From Dinoroseobacter sp965279125 (GTDB lineage Bacteria; Pseudomonadota; Alphaproteobacteria; Rhodobacterales; Rhodobacteraceae), in contig CBDIHL010000023.1 in assembly GCA_965279125.1 (NCBI GenBank), forward strand, positions 1-64,000: a stretch of 64,000 nucleotides of DNA. Reading direction: 5' to 3'. Made by a program: the position numbers and the translations under genes. The notes below the pieces were generated by a model. It made no database searches. It saw only the letters and a list, made by a program, of their open reading frames with translations, and was not told the origin of the DNA. Shown here one piece after another: positions 1 through 9,737 of this stretch (positions are counted from its first letter, which is position 1; each line of letters opens with the position of its first letter).

Positions 1-366
1 GACGCGGAAATCTATACGTCGAGGCTGGCCCAACTGGGGCGCATGTTGACGGTCAATTTGCACGGCCATCATACCTTCGAGGATCGCAACTTCTTCCCCG
101 AACTCAGCGCGGTAGATTCTCGGTTCGACGCAGGCCTTGAGGTGCTTGAGGCGGATCACCTCGTGCTGGACGCGACGCTTGAGACGTTCGAGCGTCAAGC
201 GCGCCGGGTGTTGCAGCTCGCACAGTTGGAAGAAGCGCAAGCGCGCGAAGAAACCGGCGCGTTACATGAGACCGTGGAAGGGTTGCAGGGGTTTCTGGAG
301 CGGCATTTGACCGACGAAGAAGACCTGATTGTGCCGATTATCCTACATCACAAGATGCGCGGATAG
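1..366 (+). CDS. Hemerythrin-like (HHE) domain protein, 5' end outside window
   Basis: The frame is open from base 1 and ends at a stop at 364-366, so only the C-terminal part (about 121 residues) is present. The peptide shows the spacing of a hemerythrin four-helix bundle: HGHHTFED near the left edge, an EADH motif in the middle, and HLTDEED before the C-terminus, giving His/Glu/Asp candidates for a di-iron site. Proteins of this family bind O2 or NO, or act in iron and redox stress. The first ATG inside the window (43) is unlikely to be the true start because the frame continues upstream. The exact role cannot be told from the fragment. Confidence 0.75.
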   Translation, partial: DAEIYTSRLAQLGRMLTVNLHGHHTFEDRNFFPELSAVDSRFDAGLEVLEADHLVLDATLETFERQARRVLQLAQLEEAQAREETGALHETVEGLQGFLERHLTDEEDLIVPIILHHKMRG

Positions 367-381
367 AGTGTTCGTCACGCC

Positions 382-403
382 GTAGGGCGGGGTTTACCCC
401 GCC
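382..403 (+). repeat. REP-like element: GTAG head plus GC-rich palindrome
   Basis: GTAG at 382-385 is followed by a 7-bp stem GGCGGGG (386-392), loop TTTA, and CCCCGCC (397-403). It lies in the gap between the converging hemerythrin gene and glmM. The same layout recurs at 7224-7324. It may also act as a bidirectional transcription end. Confidence 0.6.
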
Positions 404-413
404 TTGCGCGCGC

Positions 414-1757
414 CTAAACCGCCCCCTCCACGGCCTCGCAGATATCGCCCACGACCTGCTCCATCAGGCTCGCATCCTCGGCCTCGGCCATCACGCGGAT
501 CAGCGGCTCGGTCCCCGACTTGCGGATCAACAGCCGCCCGGACCCGTTCAACCGCGTCTCGCCCGCCTCAATCGCGGCCTTCACGCCCGCATCCTCCAGT
601 GGCGCCGCCCCCGCCCCGAACCGCACGTTCCGCAACAGCTGCGGCAGCGGCTCGAACACCCGCATCATCTCGCTTGCGGGCCGTTCGGCGCGCACCATTT
701 CCGCCAGAAATTGCAGCCCCGCGATCAGGCCGTCCCCGGTCGTCGTGTAGTCGGTCATCACGATATGGCCCGACTGCTCGCCGCCCAGATTGTAGCCCTC
801 GGCACGCATCGTCTCGACCACGTAGCGGTCCCCCACGGCGGTGCGTTTCAGGTGCAGGCCGCGCCCTTCCAGATAGCGCTCCAGCCCCAAATTCGACATC
901 ACCGTGGACACCAGCGTATCGTGCGCCAGCCGCCCATCGCGCGCCCAGGCGTTGGCAAACAGCGCCATGATCTGGTCGCCATCGGCGATTTTGCCATGCT
1001 CGTCGATCAGGATCACCCGGTCGGCGTCCCCATCGAGGCAAATGCCCAGATGCGCGCCATGGGCCACCACCAGATCGGCGGCAGATTGCGGATGGGTGGA
1101 GCCGCAATTGTGGTTAATATTGGTGCCGTCGGGATTGACGCCCAGCGGAATGACCTCGGCACCCAGCTCCCACAGCACCATGGGGGCGGCTTTGTAGGCA
1201 GCGCCATTGGCGCAATCGACCACGATCTTTAGCCCGTCCAGCGACAGATCCAGCGGAAACGTCGATTTCGCGCGCTCCACATAGCGCCCCAAACCGTCCT
1301 CGATGCGCTTGGCGCGGCCGATATTTTCGGGCTTGGCCAACGCAATCTCGCCGTCGATCATCGCCTCGATTTCAGTCTCGGCCTCATCACTTAGCTTGAA
1401 GCCGTCAGGGCCGAAAAACTTGATGCCGTTGTCTTGGTGCGGGTTGTGACTGGCCGAGATCATCACGCCCACATCGGCGCGCATCGACTTGGTCAAGAGC
1501 CCCACCGCCGGGGTCGGCACCGGGCCAAGCAGCCACACATTCATGCCGGTCGAGGTAAACCCGGCGGTCAGCGCATTCTCCAGCATATAGCCCGACAACC
1601 GCGTGTCCTTGCCGATCACAACGCGGTGGCTGTCGGATCCATCGCGGCGAAAGTAGCGCCCGGCAGCGGCGGCCAGTTTCTGCACCAGCTCGGCGGTCAT
1701 TGGATGGGTGTTGGCGCGTCCGCGCACACCGTCGGTGCCGAAATACTTGCGTGTCAT
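414..1757 (-). CDS. glmM: Phosphoglucosamine mutase GlmM
   Basis: GlmM interconverts glucosamine-6-phosphate and glucosamine-1-phosphate in the cytoplasm, on the way to UDP-GlcNAc for peptidoglycan and lipid A. The 447-residue protein begins MTRKYFGTDGVRG and carries the active-site serine loop ISASHNPHQDNG, the metal-binding DGDADR and the phosphate-binding RKSGTEP, all in family order and at normal length. The start at 1757 is preferred over an in-frame codon at 1790 because it forms an ATGA overlap with the folP stop. It is the last gene of folB-folP-glmM. Nothing is missing from the motifs. Confidence 0.97.
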   Translation of the reverse strand: MTRKYFGTDGVRGRANTHPMTAELVQKLAAAAGRYFRRDGSDSHRVVIGKDTRLSGYMLENALTAGFTSTGMNVWLLGPVPTPAVGLLTKSMRADVGVMISASHNPHQDNGIKFFGPDGFKLSDEAETEIEAMIDGEIALAKPENIGRAKRIEDGLGRYVERAKSTFPLDLSLDGLKIVVDCANGAAYKAAPMVLWELGAEVIPLGVNPDGTNINHNCGSTHPQSAADLVVAHGAHLGICLDGDADRVILIDEHGKIADGDQIMALFANAWARDGRLAHDTLVSTVMSNLGLERYLEGRGLHLKRTAVGDRYVVETMRAEGYNLGGEQSGHIVMTDYTTTGDGLIAGLQFLAEMVRAERPASEMMRVFEPLPQLLRNVRFGAGAAPLEDAGVKAAIEAGETRLNGSGRLLIRKSGTEPLIRVMAEAEDASLMEQVVGDICEAVEGAV

Positions 1758-2761
1758 TCGCTCGTTCCTGTCCTCTGAGCCGCTTGCCAAACTGCCACGG
1801 CTTGTGCGGTCTCGTCTACATCATGGACGCGCAAGACCTGAACCCCTTGTGCCACGCCTTGCAGGCCAAGGGCGAGTGACCCCGGCGCGCGATCGGCGGG
1901 ATTTGGCGCATCGCCCAGCGTGCCGATAAAGCCCTTGCGCGACACGCCCAGCAGCAGCGGGCATCCTAGCGCGTGAAACAGGCTCAGGTTGCGCATCAAT
2001 GCCAGATTATGCGCAAGGGTCTTCCCAAAGCCGATGCCTGGATCCAGCAGGATGTTATGCGGGGCAGCCCCTGCGTCGAGGGCGCGGTCCCGGATCGCCT
2101 CCAAAGCGTCAAACACATCCAGCACGACATCATCGTAGCGCGGATTGTGCTGCATGGTTTCGGGACGGCCTTGACTGTGCATGAGGCAGGCCGCGACCCC
2201 GCTCTCGGCCAAAAACCCGGCCATATCCGGGTCGAACCGCATCCCCGACACGTCATTGACCAGCGCAGCGCCCGCGTCGATGGCGGCCTTTGCGACGGCA
2301 ACCTTGCGCGTGTCGATGCTGATCGGTTTGCCGTGATGGGCGAGTGCTTTGATGATCGGAGCAGTGCGGGCAATCTCCTCGGCCACCGCGACCTCATGCG
2401 CGCCGGGGCGGGTGGATTCGCCGCCGATATCGAACAGATCGGCCCGCGTCATTGCCCCGGCATGGGCCAAAGCCGCCTTGGGTGCGTTGAACTTGCCGCC
2501 ATCCGAGAAGCTATCCGGTGTGACATTCAAAATGCCCATGAGGCGCGGGGCGGTGAAGTTGAGACCCGCCATGGGGGGGCGTGGTGCTGTCAGAGCCTCC
2601 ACCACCGCCGGGGGCAATTGCGTGGCCGCGATGATGTCCAAGCCGCCGCCGCGCGCCATGATCTCGACCTCAGCAAACCACGCCCAGCCGCCTGCGAGGC
2701 GCATCGCACCCGGTGTCGCCGGGTCGCAGATCATCGGGCGGGGATAGAGCGTTTCGGTCAT
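1754..2761 (-). CDS. folP: Dihydropteroate synthase FolP
   Basis: DHPS condenses 6-hydroxymethyl-dihydropterin pyrophosphate with p-aminobenzoate in folate synthesis and is the sulfonamide target. The 335-residue protein contains the family signature MGILNVTPDSFSDGG, the DIGGESTRPGA loop and the later motifs DPGIGFGKT and GVSRKGFIG. Its N-terminus (about 90 residues before the signature) is longer than in E. coli. The start at 2761 is chosen because the start and the upstream folB stop form an ATGA overlap; the frame extends further upstream but reads there as the shadow of folB. Confidence 0.96.
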   Translation of the reverse strand: MTETLYPRPMICDPATPGAMRLAGGWAWFAEVEIMARGGGLDIIAATQLPPAVVEALTAPRPPMAGLNFTAPRLMGILNVTPDSFSDGGKFNAPKAALAHAGAMTRADLFDIGGESTRPGAHEVAVAEEIARTAPIIKALAHHGKPISIDTRKVAVAKAAIDAGAALVNDVSGMRFDPDMAGFLAESGVAACLMHSQGRPETMQHNPRYDDVVLDVFDALEAIRDRALDAGAAPHNILLDPGIGFGKTLAHNLALMRNLSLFHALGCPLLLGVSRKGFIGTLGDAPNPADRAPGSLALGLQGVAQGVQVLRVHDVDETAQAVAVWQAAQRTGTSE

Positions 2762-3612
2762 AGGTGGCGCACGGGGCCTGCGTGTAGGACCAATGCCAGC
2801 CAGTCGGCGACGGCGCGGGCATCGGTGACATCTTCGGGCGCACCCTCCACGGCATCGACGACGATTTTCGACGGCGCGCAGACCGTGATCTGACCTTGGC
2901 CTGCTGCCCATTCGATCTCGGTTCGGCTGGACACGACGAGGCAGCGTGGATCAAGCCCCCCCAGAACCCACGCCGCTTGGTCGAGGCCCAGAAGCGTGAT
3001 CCGGCGGCGGGCCAGTGTGTGGGCGGCCTCGGGCAGGGTCGCGTCTGGGTCGGGCAGGGCGATCAGCACCGAGGGCACCGCCTCCGCCGTCAGCCCGTCC
3101 AGCGCAGCCCCCAGCCGCGCACCAATATCATGGGGCACCAAAACCACCTGCAACGGCACGGCATCAAGGCCCGTGCCCGTCGCAATGACCTCGCCCGAGC
3201 GGCGCACGATCTCGACGCCCAGCGAAAACGGTCCCCGGTCCAGCTTCTCGATGCGCACGAAAATACGCGCAGCACGGGGGTCTTGCAGCACCAAGGCTGC
3301 AATCCGCTCGGCAAGGGTTTCCAGCAGATCGAGCCGCTCGTCACTCAGCGCGGTCTCAATCGCCTCGGTCAGTGCATCATAGGACACCACCTGATCCACA
3401 TCATCGCCCAAAGCGCCCGCAAGGGTCTGCACCTCCACCACCAGATTGAACCGCAGACGTTGCGACACGCCACGTTCGGCTTGAAATGCGCCGATCTCGA
3501 CGGATCTGATATGGTCGCGCAGCGAAATGCGGTCCAGTTGCGGGGCCTCTAGTGGGGTGGTCGTTGCGCGCGTGGCCAAGTCATCGCTGGCCTGCACCGG
3601 AGTGTCTGTCAT
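2758..3612 (-). CDS. folB: Dihydroneopterin aldolase FolB with C-terminal extension
   Basis: The N-terminal 130 or so of 284 residues match FolB: VEIGAFQAERGVSQ, VVSYDALTEAIE, and the LETLAERIAALVL / RIEKLDRGP segments that build the pterin pocket. FolB converts dihydroneopterin to 6-hydroxymethyl-dihydropterin, one step before FolP, which overlaps it downstream. The usual bacterial FolB is about 120 residues; here another 150 residues of unrecognised sequence follow. ATG at 3612 is preferred over an in-frame codon at 3684 because the extra stretch reads as non-coding. First gene of folB-folP-glmM. Confidence 0.9.
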   Translation of the reverse strand: MTDTPVQASDDLATRATTTPLEAPQLDRISLRDHIRSVEIGAFQAERGVSQRLRFNLVVEVQTLAGALGDDVDQVVSYDALTEAIETALSDERLDLLETLAERIAALVLQDPRAARIFVRIEKLDRGPFSLGVEIVRRSGEVIATGTGLDAVPLQVVLVPHDIGARLGAALDGLTAEAVPSVLIALPDPDATLPEAAHTLARRRITLLGLDQAAWVLGGLDPRCLVVSSRTEIEWAAGQGQITVCAPSKIVVDAVEGAPEDVTDARAVADWLALVLHAGPVRHL

Positions 3613-3702
3613 CAGGGCTGTCCTCAAAGGCGTCGCGCACGGCTTGCCATGAAAAAGGGCAGACCGCAAAGCCTGCCCCGTCATTCTGTGCGTTGGGTGC
3701 GA

Positions 3703-4389
3703 CTACCGCGACGCGGTGCGGCCCGGATAGTAGGCGCGGTAGAACACATGGACACCGATTTGGCCCGTGCGCTCGTACTGGCTGGCCCAATGGGGGTTCA
3801 CGGCGGTGGTGTGGTAATGCGTCACGTCGGTCGGGATCAACCGCGGTGCGCCGTCCATCACGGCGCGGGCGACTTTGCCCACATCGCGGCGCGCGGCGGC
3901 GTTGGACATGGATTCAGGTTTGCCGTCGCATGTATAGCTGAACTGGCATGCGTGCATCCGCCCGGTGCCTTGATTGACCACGCCGCAAATGGTGTTGGGA
4001 TAGCGCGAGGACGCCTTGCGGTTCAGGATCACCTCGGCCACGGCAGCTTGACCCTCGATGCTTTCGCCGCGCGCTTCATAATAGAGCGCCTCGGTCAGGC
4101 ATGCCCATTCCGGGCCACCCGAGGCTGTTGGGGCTCGGTCCAACCAAGCTTGCGTATAGTGTGGGGTGGGCGATGCTCCGCCACGCGGGCGGGCGAGATT
4201 GCGCAAATGGCCTTGGGGCAGGGCCCCCATTGCATTGCGTTCCTCGCCAAGAAGCGAGCCGATTTGTGCGCCGATAGACGCAAATGGAGTCGTAGATGAG
4301 CTGGCAGTCACATCGGCTAAGGCAATATTGGCAGCGCCCGCCGAAAGACCCAAGCCCACGATGGCAGCAATCGTGCGCGATAGTCTCAC
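3703..4389 (-). CDS. Cell wall hydrolase, SleB/Hydrolase_2 family
   Basis: The 228-residue protein starts at a GTG (4387-4389) preceded by a GAAGGAAA ribosome site. An N-terminal hydrophobic segment ending in ALA looks like a signal peptide, so an exported protein is expected. The C-terminal half carries the SleB-type catalytic region: LTEALYYEARGES, with the likely catalytic Glu, followed by AAVAEVILNRKASSRYPNTI and CQFSYTCDG. The family are lytic transglycosylases or amidases acting on peptidoglycan. It lies 90 bp upstream of folB on the same strand but is probably a separate unit. Confidence 0.88.
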   Translation of the reverse strand: MRLSRTIAAIVGLGLSAGAANIALADVTASSSTTPFASIGAQIGSLLGEERNAMGALPQGHLRNLARPRGGASPTPHYTQAWLDRAPTASGGPEWACLTEALYYEARGESIEGQAAVAEVILNRKASSRYPNTICGVVNQGTGRMHACQFSYTCDGKPESMSNAAARRDVGKVARAVMDGAPRLIPTDVTHYHTTAVNPHWASQYERTGQIGVHVFYRAYYPGRTASR

Positions 4390-4530
4390 AGTATTTTCCT
4401 TCGGTCTTCATTTCACCGAAGCTGACATCCCCCAATGCAGCTTGACTTGAGGTTCTAAAGGCGGTTTGGGGCAGCGCCTAGACAAGAACGGGGCCATTCC
4501 GCCCAATTGTGACACAGGCGACACAAGACT

Positions 4531-7135
4531 CTAAGCGGTCTCGGTGCGCGCCCCAAGCGACAAAACGCGCCCTAAAATATTGAAACGCCGTGGTTTTTGG
4601 TCAAGCGGAGTATCTGTTAGCGCAAGATGCGCTGCCGCAAGCCGCGCGACGGGCACGCGAAACGGCGAGCAGCTCACATACGTGAAACCCGCTTTGCGAC
4701 AGAAATCTATCGAATCGGGGTCGCCCCCGTGTTCACCACACACGGACAATGTCAGCCCTGGGCGCGCATTGCGCGAGCGCTCTGCTGCAAATGTCAGCAA
4801 CTCGCCCACACCGTCCACATCGAGCGTGTGGAACGGGTCTTCGGGGAACACACCCTGGCTCACATACTCGCCCATAAAGCGGCCCGCATCGTCGCGGCTG
4901 AGACCGTAACTCATCTGGGTCAGATCGTTCGTGCCAAAGGACAGGAAATCCACGATCTCGGCAATGTCTCCGGCGCGCAAGGCCGCGCGCGGTGTCTCGA
5001 CCATCACGCCCAGCCGGTAGTCAAACGCCGCGCCATCTTCGGCGCGCACGGCGGCGGCCACCGCATCGATGCGCCCGCGGACCAGTTCCACCTCGCGCTT
5101 GGCTGACACAAGCGGGATCATGATCTCGGGCGTCACCGTCGCGCCGCGCCGTGCGGCGAGAAGCGTGGCCTCAAATATCGCGCGCGCCTGCATCTCGTAG
5201 ATCTCGGGCATCAGGATCCCCAGACGCACCCCGCGCATGCCCAGCATCGGGTTGAACTCTTGCAGCTCGGCAATGCGGTGGGTGACGGTGGACAAAGGCA
5301 GGTCGAGCGCCTCGGCCAGCTCGATCATGCCCTCGCGCGTATGGGGCAGAAATTCGTGCAAGGGCGGGTCGAACAGGCGAATGCAGACGGGCTGGCCGCG
5401 CATGATCTCGAACAGTTGCAGGAAGTCCTCGCGCTGCATCGGCAGCAGGCGCGACAGGGCATTGGCGCGCCCCTCGGCCTCGTCCGCGAAGATCATCTCG
5501 CGCATCACCGTCAGGCGGCCCTCGTCGAAGAACATATGCTCGGTGCGGCACAGACCGATCCCTTGCGCCTCGAACCGCCGCGCGGTTTCGGCATCGCCGG
5601 GGGTGTCAGCATTGGCGCGCACATCTATATCGCGCGCCTGATCAGCCCAGTTCATCAGGGTGCGGAAGGCCCCATCAAGGGCAGGCTCCAGAAGGGCGAC
5701 CGCCCCGTCCAGCACATCGCCTGCGCTGCCATCCAGCGTGATCTCGGCCCCTTCGGCCAGGACCCGGCCGTCGCGCAGGGTCAAGGTGCGGTTGCGCCCG
5801 TCAATCTCGATCTCGTCGGCCCCCACGACGCAGGGCACCCCAAGCCCGCGCGCGATGACGGCGGCGTGGCTGGACATGCCGCCGCGTTCGGTCAGCACGC
5901 CGTGGGCCGCGTGCATCCCGCGAATATCCTCGGGCGAGGTTTCGCGGCGCACAAGGATCGAGGCCTCTCCGCGCGCGGCGGCTTCCTGGGCGGAGGTGGC
6001 GGTAAAGACCAGCTTGCCCGTGGCCGCGCCCGGCGAGGCGGCGATGCCGCGCGCCAAGGACATGCGATCTGCTTTGGGGTCCACCTGACGGTGCAGCAAT
6101 TCCGACAATGCGCGCGGCTCGATCCGTAGCAGCGCGTCCTGGTTGGAGATAATCCCTTGTTCGGCGAGGCTCACGGCAATGCGGACCGCCGCGCGGCTGG
6201 AGCGCGGCACGCGCACGGCGTCGAGCACCCACAGAAGGCCCTGATCGATGGTAAACTCGATCTGCATTTCTTCGCGCAGCGCGTCGCGCAAGGTGTCGCC
6301 CATGGTCTGAAGTTGGCCGAAGATCTCAGGCGCTTCTTCTTCCAGAGACGCCCCGCGTGCGTCTTTGCTCAGGTATAGCGCGCGGCCTTCTTCCAGCGCG
6401 TCGCGGCCTTGGCTTTGGCTGAGATATCGCCCGATGATCTTGGGCTGACCCGATTGGCCGGAGACGAACTGGATCACGCCTGACCCGCTTTCGCTCGGTC
6501 CCATGCCGGGGGCCATTTCCTGAACGACAAGGCCCAGCCCCGCATCCTCGGGCGCACCGCGCGCTTGGCGCAGCAGCCGCGCGCTCGTGCCACTCCAGGC
6601 CCGCGCCATCGAGCGCAACACATGCTGCAATTGCTGGGCGGGGTCTTGGGGGAAGGGGGCTTCCATCTCGTCGGTGTAAGCGGCCAGCGCATCTGCAAGA
6701 TCGCGCGCGCTGGGGGCGGCGGGCATGGGAAAGTCATCCGGGTCGAGCCGGGCGACATCGACGGCATAGGCATGGATGAAGCGCATATAAAGACGGCGCG
6801 CGGGGATCTCGCCAATCTCGTCCGTCAGGCGGGCCAGTTGCGCGTCATTCATGCCGATATCGAGGATGGCACTGGGTCCGCCCCATTCGCTCATCTGCGG
6901 GGAGGGGCGGACGGAGACCAGCGGGTTCGCCCCAAATTGCGGCAGCAGTGCGCTGGCATCATAGCCTTGGCCGCTGGAGATCTTGCGCACCGCATCGCAA
7001 GACAAGGCGGCGGTGCGCGGGACGGGCAGGTTCAGGCGGATCAGGCGCTGCAAAGCATTTGGCGCGGGTGCCATAGGTGGCATCCGACATGGCGGCGCTT
7101 GGGGTAATCTCGATGAAATCAACGCCGTTCTGCAC
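4531..7135 (-). CDS. ppdK: Pyruvate phosphate dikinase, with an N-terminal frame break
   Basis: The protein carries the phosphohistidine segment LTERGGMSSHAAVIARGLGVPCVVG, the PEP-binding barrel (GLCRTEHMF, LGMRGVRLG, DFLSFGTNDLTQM) and the active-site Cys segment LSVCGEHGGD. It is a pyruvate phosphate dikinase or close PEP-utilising paralogue. The long frame runs 4531 to 7188, but its first 35 or so residues are unlike the family. In another frame a GTG at 7135 has an AAAGGAG site (7143-7149) and encodes VQNGVDFIEITP, MSDATYGTRAKC. Removing one base from the AAA at 7052-7054 joins it to LQRLIRLNLPVP, restoring the ATP-grasp N-terminal motif. I take 7135 as the original start. It follows glyS on the same strand. 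Confidence 0.85.
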
Positions 7136-7223
7136 TGCGGCACTCCTTTAGGTTGGGTGCAGCATAGGGGTGCAGGGCGGTGTGGCAATGGACAGGACGC
7201 CGCGTTGTGGGTGGGGCGGGGCA

Positions 7224-7360
7224 GGTGGGTGGATCACCCACCCTACTGGCGCATGTAGGGTAGGTGATCTCACCCACCGTTCCGTTTCGTGTGCGCCGTG
7301 GAGGCGGGATTAATCCCGCCCTACGGTTTGGTGCAGGCGTCGGACGGGATTTAGCCCGCC
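7224..7360. repeat. Cluster of REP-like palindromes (BIME-like)
   Basis: The gap between ppdK and glyS holds three GTAG-headed palindromes and one headless one. The first, 7224-7246, is on the minus strand (GGTGGGTG/CACCCACC, ending CTAC). The second, 7255-7278, is on the plus strand (GTAGGG, then GTGATCTCACCCACC). The third, 7303-7324, is on the minus strand with the perfect palindrome GGCGGGATTAATCCCGCC followed by CTAC. A fourth at 7342-7360 has a stem but no GTAG. The first two are head to head, 8 bp apart. A conserved GTAG next to a hairpin is the hallmark of REP sequences moved by RAYT transposases; no RAYT gene is in the window. Confidence 0.65.
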
Positions 7361-7424
7361 ATGTGACCGGGGCTCCGCCCGTTCGGGCCTGAAATGCTCC
7401 CCCGGAGCGTTTCTAAGACGGCCC

Positions 7425-9728
7425 TTACCCCTCGATACGCGTCAAATCCACCACCTGCCCACAGGTCGCGCGAATGCGGTGCAGCAGGTTCAAGCGGTTC
7501 CGACGCAACACAGCACTCTCGGCATTCACCTGCACGTCCTCAAAGAACGCATCAATCGGCGCGCGCAGACCCGCCATCGCCCCCATTGCCGTGGCAAAAT
7601 CCTCCGCCTCCAGCGCGGGCGAGATCGCGGCCTCGGCGGTGTCGAGCGCGTTGAACAGCGCACGCTCGGCGTCCGTCTCGGCGAACTTGATATCCGCGCC
7701 GTAGGAGTACTCAACCCCATCCGCCGCCTCTGCCTGACCAAGGATATTGGCGGCGCGTTTGTAGCCCTGGATCAGGTTCGCGCCGTCTTCGGTGGCAAGC
7801 GTCGCGTTGAGCGCTTCGGCGCGTTTGACGAGCAGGGTGAGGTCGTCGTTGGAGGGCATGGCAAGGCATGCGTCGATGACGTCATGGCGAATGCCGCGAT
7901 CCTTGAGGAAGACTTTGAGGCGGTCGTGGAAGAAGGAGAGTAGGTTTTCTGCTTCGCTTAAAGGGTCTGGCAGGCGCCCTAAGAAATCGATCGCCTCATT
8001 TTCTACAAAGCTACGAAGGAAGTCTGGAAGGTCTTCGAATTCCTCTGCAGTCTGAACTTTTTCCATCAACTCAGAAAATTTGCTTTCGAAGCTGACGCTA
8101 TCTTCGAACATCCCCGAGTCCGTAAAGTGCTGGTGCATTCGCACGATTATTGATGGATCATGATTGGCGGTCAGGAGTAAAACGCTATTCATCCGTTGCT
8201 TCAGAATAGATGTTATTGCCGACTCAAACGCATTTGATGCGTTAACCCGCACCCCATTCTCCAACACCAACCGGATAACCCCCAGCGCGGCCCGCCGCAA
8301 AGCAAACGGATCCTTGCTCCCCGTCGGCTTCTCATCAATCGCCCAGAACCCGGTCAGCGTATCCAGCTTATCGGCCAAGGCCACCGCCACCGAAACAGGC
8401 GCGCTCGGCACATCATCCGACGGCCCCAGCGGCTGGTAATGCTCCACACAGGCCTCGGCCACCTCCAGCTCAAAACCCGCAGGCCCCGCGTAGTATTTGC
8501 CCATCAAGCCTTGCAGCTCGGGGAACTCATAGACCATCTCGCTCGACAGATCTGCCTTCGCAAACCGCGCGGCCTTCTCGGCCACATCCGCATCCGCCCC
8601 AACCAAAGGCGCAATCTCGCGTGCAAGTGCCGCGATCCGGTCGATCCGCTCGGCCTGCGATCCCAGCTTATTGTGGAACGTCACGTTCGCCAACGACGCA
8701 AGCCACGGCGCCGCCCCAGCCTCCGCCACCCGCAAGTCGTTCTCCCAGAAGAACTTCGCATCCGCCAAGCGCGCGGCCAGCACCTTCTGGTTCCCAGCCA
8801 AAATCGTGGCCCCATGATCGGCGGTCTCGGAGTTCGCAACCGTCACGAACCGCACGATCCGGTCGGTCTTGTCCTTCACCGAGAAAAACTTCTGATGCTC
8901 CTTCATGCTCGTTTGCAGCACCTCCGGCGGCAGCCCCAGAAACGCATCGTCAATCGTGCCCAGCAGCACCACGGGCCACTCAACAAGCCCCGCAACCTCC
9001 GCCAGCAGCCCCTTATCCTCCACAACCTCAAGCCCAAGCGCGAACGCCTGATTGGTCGCGTCCGACCAGATCGCCTCAGCGCGCTCCTCTGCGCTCAGGA
9101 CCACCTTCGCGCGCTTCAACTTCGCCTCGTAATCCTCGAAAGACGTGACAGAAAACCGCCCCGGCGCCATGAAGCGATGCCCCTCGGTCGTGTCCCCGGA
9201 CACGATCCCGTCGACATCCAGCGGCACCACCTCCACGCCCGCCTCGTCGCTCATCACGCACAGGATCGAGTGCAAGGGCCGCACCCACCGCAAAGACCCA
9301 GCCCCCCAGCGCATCGACTTCGGCCACGGGAAACCGCGCACGGTTGCTTCAAGCACTTCCGCCACGATCTCCGACGCCTCCCGCCCGGGCTTTTCGATCA
9401 CCGCAAAGAGCACGTCGCCCTTCTTGGTCTCGCGCACCTCCAGCTGATCGCGGATCAATCCGGTGGAGCGCAAAAACCCCTCAAGCGCCTTCTCCGGCGC
9501 GTCGGCTTTCGGGCCTTTGCGTTCTTCGCGGGTGGCAGGCGAGGCGGCCAGCAGGTCCGACACAGCCAGCGTCAAGCGGCGCGGCGTCGAGAAGGCGCGC
9601 GCGCCCGCGTAGGTCAGACCCGCCTCGACGAGGCCGTTCGTGACCAGCTTTTGCAAATCGCTCGCGGCTTTCGCCTGCATGCGCGCGGGGATTTCTTCGG
9701 AGAAGAGTTCGATCAGCAGATCGGGCAT
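7425..9728 (-). CDS. glyS: Glycyl-tRNA synthetase beta subunit GlyS, with an internal insertion
   Basis: GlyS is the beta subunit of the alpha2beta2 glycyl-tRNA synthetase and works with GlyQ, encoded two genes upstream. The 767-residue protein starts MPDLLIELFSEEIPARMQ and contains the expected core (EEHRFMAPG-like region, KFFSV, ALADKLDTL, the FALRR segment) and the C-terminal LHDRLKV-type helix. Bacterial GlyS is commonly about 690-700 residues. The excess is mainly an in-frame stretch of about 100 residues (roughly 492-594, bases 7945-8255) where relatives as I remember them have about 35. That stretch is AT-richer than the rest of the gene. Confidence 0.95.
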   Translation of the reverse strand: MPDLLIELFSEEIPARMQAKAASDLQKLVTNGLVEAGLTYAGARAFSTPRRLTLAVSDLLAASPATREERKGPKADAPEKALEGFLRSTGLIRDQLEVRETKKGDVLFAVIEKPGREASEIVAEVLEATVRGFPWPKSMRWGAGSLRWVRPLHSILCVMSDEAGVEVVPLDVDGIVSGDTTEGHRFMAPGRFSVTSFEDYEAKLKRAKVVLSAEERAEAIWSDATNQAFALGLEVVEDKGLLAEVAGLVEWPVVLLGTIDDAFLGLPPEVLQTSMKEHQKFFSVKDKTDRIVRFVTVANSETADHGATILAGNQKVLAARLADAKFFWENDLRVAEAGAAPWLASLANVTFHNKLGSQAERIDRIAALAREIAPLVGADADVAEKAARFAKADLSSEMVYEFPELQGLMGKYYAGPAGFELEVAEACVEHYQPLGPSDDVPSAPVSVAVALADKLDTLTGFWAIDEKPTGSKDPFALRRAALGVIRLVLENGVRVNASNAFESAITSILKQRMNSVLLLTANHDPSIIVRMHQHFTDSGMFEDSVSFESKFSELMEKVQTAEEFEDLPDFLRSFVENEAIDFLGRLPDPLSEAENLLSFFHDRLKVFLKDRGIRHDVIDACLAMPSNDDLTLLVKRAEALNATLATEDGANLIQGYKRAANILGQAEAADGVEYSYGADIKFAETDAERALFNALDTAEAAISPALEAEDFATAMGAMAGLRAPIDAFFEDVQVNAESAVLRRNRLNLLHRIRATCGQVVDLTRIEG

Positions 9729-9737
9729 GATGCGTTC

